From contig JAXDDX010000035.1 of the NCBI GenBank assembly GCA_034670405.1, positions 739,501 to 803,500 on the forward strand: a stretch of DNA of 64,000 bases, read 5' to 3'. The notes under the pieces were generated by a model, which had not been told where the DNA came from, did no database searches, and was given only the letters and a program-made list of their open reading frames with translations. Position numbers and translations under genes: made by a program. The DNA comes from Hoplostethus atlanticus. Lineage: Eukaryota > Chordata > Actinopteri > Trachichthyiformes > Trachichthyidae. Position 1 is the first letter of the stretch; each line of letters opens with the position of its first letter. This document shows positions 41,408-51,678 of the stretch, piece by piece.

Positions 41408-44400
41408 TCAAGGAAACAGGTCCAGTTTGGGAGCCCACTCCAGGGCAGTGTTGACTACGGCGAGGGCCGCTGCCCCTAGAGCCACAGTCAGACCCATGAT
41501 GGCCAACCGGACGAAGCGCCGGGTTGCCGAGGGTTGGGCCACCGCCACTATTGGGCCCGCCCCCGAGCTCTCCAACTCGGCCTGTTTCTGCCGGCGCCGG
41601 CGCCGGAGAACGGAGTCCGGTCGTTGTTGAGTGGACGCTAGGTCAAAGTCCTTGAAGGTAGAGGCTGCCGTGCTGAGGAGGGAAAGAGAGATGGGGATGA
41701 GAAGTTAAAGTAACTTTGAAATATGAATATCAACAAACCTAGAATACCAGTATTTCCCTTTAAAAGGTAAGAAGTGAATGTAAGACGGGGTCAGGGTTAC
41801 GCACCTCTCCTGCGTGGCAGCCTCTCTAGCCAGTTCAGAGGGTGGGAACTGGACAAAGAGGTCTCCTGCCCGGCTGATGAGCGTCTCGTATGGAAGATCC
41901 TGGGGAATCTGGGACAGCAGGTGGTGGACCATGGCCATATCGCACTCACACTCCATAACCTCCTCTTCTCTGTAGAGCACAATCTGGAAGACACACAGAC
42001 ACACACAGGGGTCATTCTGAGGTGACATTGAAAAAGTGTTCAGGCCTCTACCATCAGAGCGGCGAGGCTTTGGGACAGCTTGCCTGAGAAGATCAGGTTA
42101 GCCCAATCAGTGGCCACTTTTAGGATTTAACGGTTTTACACAGCAGCACTGAACTTATTTTATATTCCGCTAATCTATTCACTTTTATAACTTTTTGCTA
42201 TTGTTTTAATAAATCAAAAGCACTTTGTAAGGGAACTCACCACAGCAGCAAAGTAGATGGGCATCAGCGGGTGGCAGGCCAGGAAGAAGTCATACAACCG
42301 GACAACGTGGCGGAAGTCTGACAGGACGTGGCCAAACCAGGTGATCAGCCAGCTGAGGGCAAAGATGGTGCCCACTTCTGCCCTGGGAATCAACACATGA
42401 CAGAGATCAGTCTACACAAACAGACCAACCTAGCTGGGTCACTCAATCAGTGGTGGACACAGGTTCACTCTTTGGTTGCCCAGATCTTGGAATCATCTGC
42501 ACTTCTAAGTGCTTTTACAAAGACATTACTAGTGTGAAGATCAAGTGGGGTTTTTTTTGTTTTCTTTTACAATAACTTGCTGCAACAATATGTCAAAATA
42601 AATCAGATCCATCTATGCAGAACAATCTCCCATAGCTCTTGACGTTTCATTTTCAAACCGTCGTTCAGTCACATGTTCATCAGTATTTGTATCTGCATCA
42701 TCAAAAACATCCACATTTTGCTTCTTGGGAGCATCATGTCCATGTATGTGCTATGTCCCTTTATCTGAGACCAGTGATCTATGTAATCATCTACATTGAA
42801 ATCTACCACATTTATATGGAAACTGACTACGGTTAATCAGAGTCGGCTACTCAACCTCGCTGCCCCTGCTCTCACATTGCTTGTGACAGCCACTGACTCT
42901 CCTGTTAGTCGAAGTCAACTGCTTGTTCTTGCTAGGATCAACCCTTTTTAAATACGTAATTCAGAAGTGTATTCATCTTGACTTGGAAAGAGGCTTTTTC
43001 ACCTTGCCAACACCTGCTTGTCCACCCCGTGGTCCGTTTCTAGTAATTTAGCTTAATAAATACAACTGCATTGCTCGTCTGTCTTACCGTTTTAATAGTT
43101 CTTTGATATCCACATGATATATCCCAATGATATAAACGTTAGCCAGCTTCATGAGAAGCTACAGCAGAGTCATTTAAACATTCACATTATTTACTGTCAA
43201 CAAATAGTATTTCGCTGCTAGACATCACATCATTTACTTTCCACCAAGTGAGCTGAATGTTGGGGGGGGGGGGAATGTTGGTTGTCCACCAGGCAACCAG
43301 TTGTCAAATTGTGGTTGCCCAGGGGATAAAATGTGGTTGTCCTGGGCAATGTGTTGACCACTTCGCAATATAAAAGCAATAGCGCATCAGTCAGTTCACA
43401 CTAGAAAAACTGCTGACAGAATTATCACTTATCAAGATGCTACATTACACACTGTAACACAGCTAGTGCGACTTAAAACTGGTGGCCATCTCTTTTTAAG
43501 TTACTGTAAATTTACAGGCATCTCCTCTGAGGTTAAATGTCACTGGCTGTCACTCTGTCTAATACATGGTCCACTTCACAGACAATATGTGGAGCACTTT
43601 GACCAGAAGGTTTTAGGGCCTTGAATTATGTTGCGGCTTGGTCTGGAACTGAAAGTCAGATAAGGAGGCTTAACAACTGTGGCAATGTCTCTCAGAGCCG
43701 AGGATTTAATGAGAGCTCTGGCCTTGAGTGTTTAGAGAGTTTAACTCCCGTCTTGCTGATGGGATCTGTATCCTTTTAGTGCACAGTAAACCCCTTCGCT
43801 CAAAACATTATTCTCCTTATCCTTTGATTTTGATATGTATTTGGAGGCGCGGTTTAATGTTAACCTCGGTTGTGTTCCAAACACTCGCCCTGAGAAACAA
43901 TGTCACTTAAAAAGGGTGGTGGTTCCATCTAATCACTTTAAAGTGTCTGTGGTTAAGGAGGTCCCTTTAGATAACGGCCATTACACAGGAAGCAATATAT
44001 ACTGTACTGTACTGCCAGTGAGTCCAGGGTTCAAGCCAAATGACAGGATGTGAAGCTACCCGAGATCTATCACTGTTAAGGCTTGGCTAAAGGTAAAGAT
44101 AGGTTCAGATAGGTGTTGTAGCTTACACAGTAATGTGGAAATGTAGTCAAATTGTATAGCGGTTGTATTTTTGCACCCACAATTGTATTTGCACCTTACT
44201 GCCTTAGCAATAGACTCAAACTGCCAAAACCAGGTTTCATAATGATGTTGAAATCAGCTTTGATCAGATAATCAGATACAAGCCATCATGTGACAGTCAC
44301 ACCTACTTGCACCATTCCCAACCAATAATTGACCTCTGTTACTTGGTCACTGAGATTTAGAGTTATCAACTAATTGGCATTTGAGTTGTCATGTTATGGT

Positions 44401-46494
44401 CAGTACAAAATGCCTTTAAATAGTTATTTAACTGCCTTAATAAAAGCATAAACTAGGATTATGGGAGACTTTGTTACAGGCCACACTGATTTGCAAGTTT
44501 AGTTGTTCATAGTTGCCATGACTTTTATCCAACTGGACCTGCTTTATCGCAAATGCATCTCAGTGTACCAAGCTTGGCCTTGACAGAGCGAAATCACACC
44601 CTGTATCAGGTTGCATTTCATTGAAGACTGAGAAAACTATTTAGGTTGCGTTGTCGTCGCTGAAACAGCAGAAAAGTCTTACTGCTGCATGAAGTCATGC
44701 ACATCGGGGTTGACCCTCTCAATGATGGGCATCAGATAGTTCAGAATGTGCTTGGTGTTGTCCATGGTGGGGTCCATGAAGTCCCTGGGACAGAAAAGGA
44801 CCAAGAGAGAGAGAGAGAGAGAGAAAGCATGTTTGAGAGTGAACAATAGGGAGAGCGGGAAGGAGGAATAGAGTTACAATGTGGGCATGCAAGATAGGGA
44901 GTGAAAAAATGAAACTGAGAATAACAGAGAGAAAGCAGGAAGGGGAGGGTTATAATAACTTCATATATAGAGCACTTTTCCCAAACAAATGTTACAAAGT
45001 GCTGTATAATAGTGAGATGAGATAACAACGCAAACAAAAACACTTTAAAAACTACACAAAAGCAGTAAAGCAAATGAAAAAAAATATTATAAAAGTCAGT
45101 TTTCAGCCGAGATTTAAAAAGAGCAGACAGTATTTGCCATCCCAACAGTCTGGAAGTCTAGGTGTCTTAACAGCAAATACCAGAGGAGCTAACAGGTTGA
45201 GGCTGCTCATATGGGGTTAAAACCTCTGTTATAGAACTCAGTACCATGCAAAGCCTTGTAGGTGAGTCAAAGAATTTTAAGGGTGAAGGAGCCACAGCAT
45301 CATTTAGGGTGTAGGAAGTACCTGAGGTGATGTGTGGACAGTTTCTCCACTAGAGCCGTTGCTAGGCGCTCTCCCAGGACCAATAAGAAGGTGACGACAA
45401 TGTCGTGGTATCCTTGGTAGTAGTGCAGTTGGGAATTCCGTTTCAGAACTCTGAGGATGATGTCAATTAGCTCTTCCTGAAGACCCTCCCTCTGCTCGTC
45501 TGGCATACCTGTCCGTCAACAAGAGTCAGGGTTTGATCTAGGCTCTGCCATTGAACCAATGACCCCTTTAAATATAAAAAGGTCTCTCTGGAATTTGGTC
45601 AGTGCACCCAACTGACTTTTCAAATTCACTAGTATAACCTGCAGAGCTGCTGCTGTGATGACCCAGCCACCCAGGCATCACCTTGTTGGTGGGAGACCCT
45701 TCTCCCCAAGCATCCATAACACAAAAAACACTGACCTGCTGAACAAAGGCTCTCAATGCACACACTGTCTGCCAAGTTCACAGTTATTTTCTATTGCCGC
45801 ATGGGTATGGTTTCTACTCACCAGGTGGGAACCTGCGTAGTGAGCGCTGGACATCCAGCAGCACCTGGTTGTAGTCCTTGTTGTTCTCCCGCTCTACTGT
45901 ATCTGGACAGGACATCTCACCATCAGTATTCCTATCTAATAATTGTGTTAAGAGTGGTGAAGGTGTGCGTATGGGCATGTGTTTACCTGGTTCCTGCTCC
46001 AGGATGTGTGGGGGGACGTTGAGGAGCCGCGGCCATACTCGACAGCGGATCTCGTCAGTCAGTAGTCCTCCCTCACTGATGGCCATCCTCCTCAGAGCCG
46101 CTACATCCACCGGACACACGCTCAGGGCCCGTGCGATGTCCGCAATTTTCCTCTTCCGCCTGGAGTCCCAGTCTGACGCACACATCAGACAGTTATAACC
46201 ACTCAGAATGATTCGCGTAACTTTAACCTGACCTACCGCTACATGTCACACAGTGGCGGACGTTAGTTTGCAGGGCTGCTAGCTCCAGTAATACACACTG
46301 GTAGTAGAGGTTGTAGTGTTTTGCGTGACACATAGTTAGGTGTCTGGCTCTACTGGTAAATTAGCCTAATAGTATTAGCCAGACTGACAACGCTAAACCC
46401 TACTCATCGCTCAAAAGCTAAGTATCCACATACCACATTTACCTTGTTTTCCATTCATTAGCGATGAGGCACCACCACTCCTAGATTTCTTCAT
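41408..46494 (-). CDS. tbc1d20: tbc1d20: TBC1 domain family member 20, Rab1-type GAP (complete, 8 exons)
   Basis: Coding exons on the minus strand: 46494-46443, 46172-45987, 45902-45822, 45508-45322, 44784-44683, 42382-42241, 41983-41805, 41672-41408. All are GT-AG with matching phases, summing to 1194 nt (397 aa; human 403). The TBC dual-finger motifs are present: the arginine finger at Arg99 in VLLDVQR and the glutamine finger at Gln138 in YYQGYHD, both offset by six from the human residues. The C-terminus has one hydrophobic segment (about 362-388, FVRLAIMGLTVALGAAAL), matching the tail anchor that places the protein in the ER. The family stimulates GTP hydrolysis by Rab1 (and Rab18-related functions), controlling ER-to-Golgi traffic. 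The start is the first ATG of exon 1 (MKKSRSGG); this N-terminus is shorter than and unlike the human one. The gene is tail to tail with rbck1. Confidence 0.96.
44950..45290. repeat. probable dispersed fish repeat in tbc1d20 intron 4
   Basis: The phrases ATAGAGCACTTTTC and TTACAAAGTGCTGTATAATA, then AAAAGTCAGTTTTCAGCCGA and GCAAAGCCTTGTAGGTGA, resemble a widespread teleost interspersed repeat. I know these by recurrence only, so class and ends are uncertain. Confidence 0.45.
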
Positions 46495-48300
46495 TTTTCT
46501 TCGCTCCTTGGCGTTTGCTAATCTCGCTAACGTTAACTACAGGCTTATCATTCTTCTGTTTTGGCTAACCTGGATTTAGCCTGCTGTAGCTGCCAACTAG
46601 AGGCTAGCTAACTAATTAGCAACGCCACTGTCATACACACAACACGGCCTTATTGTTGGCTAACGTTAGCTATATAGTATTAGCTCTCAAGCTAACACTA
46701 AATAGTCCTCGTTCCGAAGCTGCCATTTTCAGCAACATAGCCATCGCTACTCGGATTGCTGTCAAACTTGTGAACAATTCTCACACGGCGCTTCATCACA
46801 CGATAGTTAGGTTCGTTATATGGCTACATGTTTGCAAAGACTGCAGAAGCCAAGAGGATACATTAAGCTAGCTGGTTTGCACAGACTGAATGATGACGTC
46901 GTGTCAAGATAATGGGAGGTGCCCGAGGAGGAAAAAGAGGAGGGAGGGAGGGGGGGAGTCCACCTGTCTGGTTGTTGTGTTGTTGTTTTTCTCTTACTGA
47001 ATTTCTTTTTCTTCGTTTAAACGATCATGTCCCTGTTCTCTGACCAGCTCCTTATTTTGATACCTGGTCAATTGCCTGTAACCCTTTTGCTGAAAACTAC
47101 ATTTCCCCCCATTACGCCCAATGAGTGATACATACTGATGATGTGTTCTGAAATTTAGCTCCAAATTTGAAGCAAAACATTACAAATCACTGTAATGAAA
47201 AAATAATAAATAAATTAAAAATCTGTACACTGTTATATTATAATATTTTTTCAATTAAAAACAAATCCACTGACTGTGGCAAAGACACTTATTGTAATAT
47301 TATCATGAGAACATCCACAGCAATTATTCTTCACTGAGGCATGAAATTGATTCCAATGGTTATCTTTCTCTCTCCTCACACTATTTGACCTCTGTTCCTC
47401 CGAGACAACCTGATACAATTCAGTCTTTTCAGAACAACATTTTACTCTTTGATCTCCCACTCAGTCTGTGATCACTTATTTTGAGTTCCATTGACGTATG
47501 TCTCTGTTTCTATTGTCATGACTATAAAAAGTGACTTAATACAGGGGCTAGATATCGACCCAATAGGGCACCTCTGAGATGAGCAGGAGTGGGATGTTTG
47601 CAGCATGAAGGTGCCATCAAAAAATCTGCATCAACTGCATGTCGATCTTAAATCAGCACAGACCAAAATACCCACAGAACGTACATTGTTGAACCCATGC
47701 CTCAAGGAATTTTGTGGTGGAAAATATACTATTATGCTTTACTATACAGTATTAGTAATGGACCTTGCATGCTCTAAATGTACATGTATGCTTATGCCTA
47801 TTAATCATGGTGAAATGTAACTGCAGCTTCTAGGTTGTGCACTAAAAAAAACGTATATTGGTTGAATCCATGCCCCGCGAACCTGTTGTCACCCTCCATT
47901 GTTCGTTCTCTCTTGTCCGGTGGTCTCAATGTAAAGGTATGCATTCCTGTGCTCTGATTCTTTTATTTGTTTTATTGTAAATAATAGGCCTTACCATCGT
48001 TAGTATGTGCCATACAAAGTTCTGTTTACATGTTGATGCAATCACTGAGAGATTTTGTTGTTATTTCTGTTTTATGACTGATCATTTTCCATGTGCCGAT
48101 AGCTAGCTAACTTTGCGGCGAGCAAATATTAAAAGAGTGCACATTTTGTATTGCAGACATACTCCTTATGAGAGCGTTGCCTTGCCGCGAGATTTACTGT
48201 CTCTCTCATTCTATGCAGAAAATAAACAGAGAACAACACTGAGTCATCCTGCCCATTAATTGAACACAACACAGAAATTAACCGGTTACACATGTTCTCC
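46495..48300. other. tbc1d20 promoter and upstream spacer
   Basis: The first 400 bp beyond the tbc1d20 start codon include its 5' UTR and promoter, with several GCTAACGTTAGC-like palindromic words (46527-46690). A G-rich run lies at 46940-46960. From 47000 to 48300 the sequence is AT-rich, without recognisable exon or element. Confidence 0.5.
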
Positions 48301-48348
48301 TCCTGTTCATGTGGGCACACCTCTGGGTGCTCTGGTTTCCTCCCATAG
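48301..48348. repeat. older dispersed repeat, left part (host of the hAT insertion)
   Basis: CACCTCTGGGTGCTCTGGTT followed by TCCTCCCATAG matches a phrase frequent in fish genomes. The same repeat resumes at 49530-49665 (GCCCATAGGTGTGAATGTGA, then GATGGACTGTTGACC). It was therefore interrupted by the 1.18 kb element between. The family name is not certain; LINE/SINE type is likely. Confidence 0.65.
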
Positions 48349-48664
48349 TAGTGATGGCCGATTTGCGAACGAATCGTTCAAAAGAACCGAATCAGTTAAG
48401 TGAGTGAGCTGATTCGACTCACACACGCGACTGAATTGATTCAGCAGCGGTTATAGCAGCGCCAGAAAAAAAATAATTTATTTTAAAAATCACCAGTTAA
48501 TTTATCAAACAACATCTTAAACATTACAAAAACTGTTGTCAATGTATATAGAATGTAATAGTTCACTACATTATTACATTGGCCTTTTTCATAATCCAAT
48601 ATGGCTCCTTGATCCGGCGGGTAAGCGGAAGTAGTCTCTCTCGTTCATCGGACGAGAACCGCTG

Positions 48665-48990
48665 ATCCGACTGAGCGGCTCGCGAACGAGTCGAGAGAGA
48701 CTGAGCGGCTCGCGAACGAGAGGGCAGATGAACGAGAAAGACTGAGCGGCTCGCGAATGAGTCGAGAGAGCAGATGAACGAGAGAGACTGAGCGGCTCGC
48801 GAACGAGTCGAGAGAGAAGATGAACGAGAGAGCAGATGAATATCGGACTTCTCGGAATCAATCGGACATCTCGCGAACCGAGAGAGCAGATGAATGAGAG
48901 AGCAGATGAATATCAGACTTCTCGGACTCAATCGGACATCTCGCGAACCGAGAGAGCAGATGTCCGAGATGTCCGAGCGGTTCACGTCTG
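48665..48990. repeat. tandem repeat core of the hAT element
   Basis: Four copies of a unit starting ACTGAGCGGCTCGCGAACGA occur at 48670, 48700, 48741 and 48787 (30 to 46 bp apart). They are followed by two copies of a 70 bp unit containing CAATCGGACATCTCGCGAAC (starting about 48832 and 48902). GC content is much higher than in the surrounding sequence. Confidence 0.9.
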
Positions 48991-49349
48991 ATGAACGAGA
49001 GAGACTACTTCCGCGTACCTGCCGGATCAAGGAGCCATATTAGATCGTGAGAAAGGCCAATGTAATAATGTAGCGATCTATTCTGCACACATTGACAACA
49101 GTTTTTGTTGTTTAAGATGTTGTTTAATAAATTAACTGGTAATTGGGTAAACAATAAGCCATTTAACATTGGTCAACAAAACTGTCTCTATTAGAAAAAG
49201 AAAGTCAAGAGCACACGAAATAAAATGAAATGAATAGCAATACTCTGTAAATACTATAAATATTATTATCATTAACCTGTGGTTTAGTTGGTGTTTTACA
49301 GTTGGTTACACATCTGGTTTGAAAGGGGTGGCGCTCATGTGATTTCATT

Positions 49350-49422
49350 ACTAGTATAGCTCAGTTAGTAGAGCAGCAGACTCTCATATTGAGGATTGTA
49401 GGTTCAAACCTCACATGGGATG
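49350..49422 (+). other. tRNA-like sequence with A and B boxes (pseudo-tRNA/SINE head)
   Basis: TAGCTCAGTTAG at 49357 matches the tRNA A box. GGTTCAAACC at 49401-49410 is a perfect B box at tRNA-like spacing, and the text between resembles tRNA-Lys. The acceptor stem and anticodon stem do not pair, so a functional tRNA is unlikely. A RNA polymerase III promoter is conceivable. It sits inside the hAT element, 110 bp from its right end. Confidence 0.6.
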
Positions 49423-49699
49423 GTATGTTTTTGTTGGTGAATCATAATGAATCGATTCAGAATCGATGCACTTCTATCGGACGGCTCGAAAGAATCGAGT
49501 TAGTTAAAAGAGTCGTCTTCCCATCACTATCCCATAGTCCAATCTTATTTGCCCATAGGTGTGAATGTGATTGTCTGTCCGTCTGTGTTTGCCCTGTGAT
49601 GGACTGTTGACCGGTCCAAGGTGTCTCTCTGCCTTTCACCCAATGTATGTTGGGATGGGCTCCAACATGAATGACATTGCATCAATTATATTGTGTATT

Positions 49700-49780
49700 A
49701 GACAGACAGACAATGGATAGACAGACAGATAGATAGATAGATAGATAGACAGACAGATAGACAGATAGATAGACTGACAG
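49700..49780. repeat. (GATA)n/(GACA)n microsatellite
   Basis: Interspersed GATA and GACA tetramers about 200 bp upstream of the znfx1 promoter. Confidence 0.85.
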
Positions 49781-49959
49781 ATGTTTGATTGATTGATATT
49801 ATAGGAATGTTATATGTTAGTGATTTTTCGTTGAGGGTGTCAGTTTGCCCTGCATGTCTGTGCCTGTTATGGGTGGGTGCCTTAATTAGGTTGCAATTTC
49901 CTTGGAAGGCAATAACATGTACATTTCCTGCACTTGCTTTCCTGTTTGGTTTCTAGCAG

Positions 49960-49988
49960 TGAGTCATGCTGAAACGAAAACGAAAACG
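49960..49988 (+). promoter_or_regulatory. composite AP-1/ISRE site of the znfx1 promoter
   Basis: TGAGTCA (49960-49966) is a consensus AP-1 site. After four bases comes GAAACGAAAACGAAAACG (49971-49988), three overlapping IRF half-sites that include the ISRE core GAAAACGAAAAC. Read on the other strand, the junction is TTTCNNNNTGACTCA, the spacing of an AICE1 composite element for BATF/JUN with IRF4/8. A TATA-like TTTAAAAG follows at 49999-50006. ZNFX1 is an interferon-induced gene in mammals and fish, so the site fits its known regulation. Binding itself is inferred. Confidence 0.8.
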
Positions 49989-50024
49989 ACAGAGCGGCTT
50001 TAAAAGGCAGCAGCAACCTGCGAG

Positions 50025-50170
50025 CAGCCAAGAGACAACACGGAACTCGACAGACGGAACGTCATCTATGCTGCGATGTTAGTAAATATAGTCGGAAATG
50101 ACTCCTACTACTTCTAATGCTTAACCTAGTTTAGATGGGGAAATTCAATGTCAAGTGAATTTCAGTCAAG
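50025..50170 (+). other. probable non-coding first exon of znfx1
   Basis: Downstream of the TATA-like motif, the sequence runs to TCAGTCAAG followed by GTAAGT, a near-consensus donor at 50171. It contains no good start codon. The first coding exon with a good Kozak context begins at 51679. The start coordinate is an estimate from the TATA position. Confidence 0.55.
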
Positions 50171-51678
50171 GTAAGTTATCTCATAAGAACCGTTTTGAAA
50201 AATATAAGGCTTGAAGTTGACATTACCGACGATAATGTATATAATGAAGATCAGAAATCCTAGCCTGTTAAAATCTTCATCATCATCATCATCATCATCC
50301 CCCCGACGAAAAGTAAATATAAGTATATTGCTCTAATCACTTTTTGAAGGATCCTAGACAGATATAGTATTAATCACTATAGGAATTGTATATATTTTTT
50401 ATAGCGTTACCATAGGAAATAACGTTTAGTACAATACGATCACTATAAAGCCACTATTGAGTACCACAGACTACAAACAAATTGCTTATAGGAATACTAT
50501 ACACATTGATCCCTTATAGGAATAACGTTACTATAGTGACTTTTTCTTCACGGTACATACCGCGTAGGTCATATGATACATTAAATAATAATACATTTTA
50601 TTGTCATATTATAATACTTCTGTCTGTACTTGTCAACGTTGTTATTTGACAAGTCATCTCTTGGGGTGTATCCAACAGTGTCGGGGATTACCGAGATTGT
50701 TCTGCTGTATCATTGACTCGTCAGATTACATTCTTTGGAAATGAAACCTATGCTCCCATGCAGATCCCTGATGGGGCCAGTAGAGGGCACACGTCGCCTT
50801 CAGTAGAGTCACTTGAACTGGGGAATCCTATCACAGTCTAGCATTAAATTGAATTTAGGAGATGAGTTATTGGTTGTTTTCGCGAAAGTACTCAAACAGG
50901 GTGCAGTTGGATATCTCTTGTTTTTGTCTTTCTAACCTAAAAGGAAGCACATGTGGATAGGAGGTGAAACAGTGTCCATAAATTATGGTGTAATACATTC
51001 CTGTGTAATTGGGGACATCGCCATCTTCTGGTAAAGAAATGTATTTCTTCCCCTGATGGAAAATTCCCATGGGCAGTTTCCTATGGGATTCCTATTGTGA
51101 ATTGACACCAAAGAAATATTGGATTGTAATGGGGATCCAATAGGTTCCCATTGGATTCTCACTGGCTTTCCCATTCATTCTCATTCATTTTCTGAATTGG
51201 GTGGGGGCATCTTTTAATTCATATGCCATGGCCATTTTGTAAGTAAGTAAGCATTCAAACTCATGAATTGGCCTTTGACATATGCAACTGGAGTCTGATA
51301 GAATTACCGAAGGGTGTGAATACTGTTGCGCAAGGGATGACTAGATACTTCAGTCTCACAGGTCTCACAGTATTATTTTAAGCAATGATTTTGCTTATGC
51401 CAGTGGGAACACCCACAGATAAAGCTAATCTTTTAAGTTTGAGTTTGAATTATAAATAAAGACTGGCTGTATATTTCACTTTTCAGTTCTTAGGAGTGGA
51501 ACATAATTCATCGCTATCTTGTTTGAGGCCTATTGTGATGGGCACCTATATATATATATATATTCGGTCATACATACATACATATATACTAACTTGGGTT
51601 TTCCCATTCCCATTTGTTGTCACTTAGCAACCACTGGTGTCACTGCTCAAATTTTGGAAGACGTCCACTGCTAAAGCC

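Larger units (their letters stand above)
48349..49529. mobile_element. non-autonomous hAT-type element, 1.18 kb, with internal palindrome and tandem repeats
   Basis: The element starts TAGTGATGG and ends CCATCACTA, flanked by the 8-bp direct repeat TCCCATAG (48341-48348 and 49530-49537), the hAT signature. Subterminal regions carry repeated GATTCG/GAATCG words. Inside are two inverted arms (48492-48648 and 48991-49140, roughly 90% identical) around a tandem-repeat core, and a tRNA-like box pair near the right end. No transposase is encoded. The 154-codon open frame in the core (48566-49030, minus) is a by-product of the repeats. Confidence 0.85.

Noticed and set aside
48566-49030. 154-codon Arg/Ser-rich open frame in the hAT element
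   Set aside because: Its apparent repeats mirror the DNA tandem units; no transposase motif, and it exists because the repeat units lack stops.
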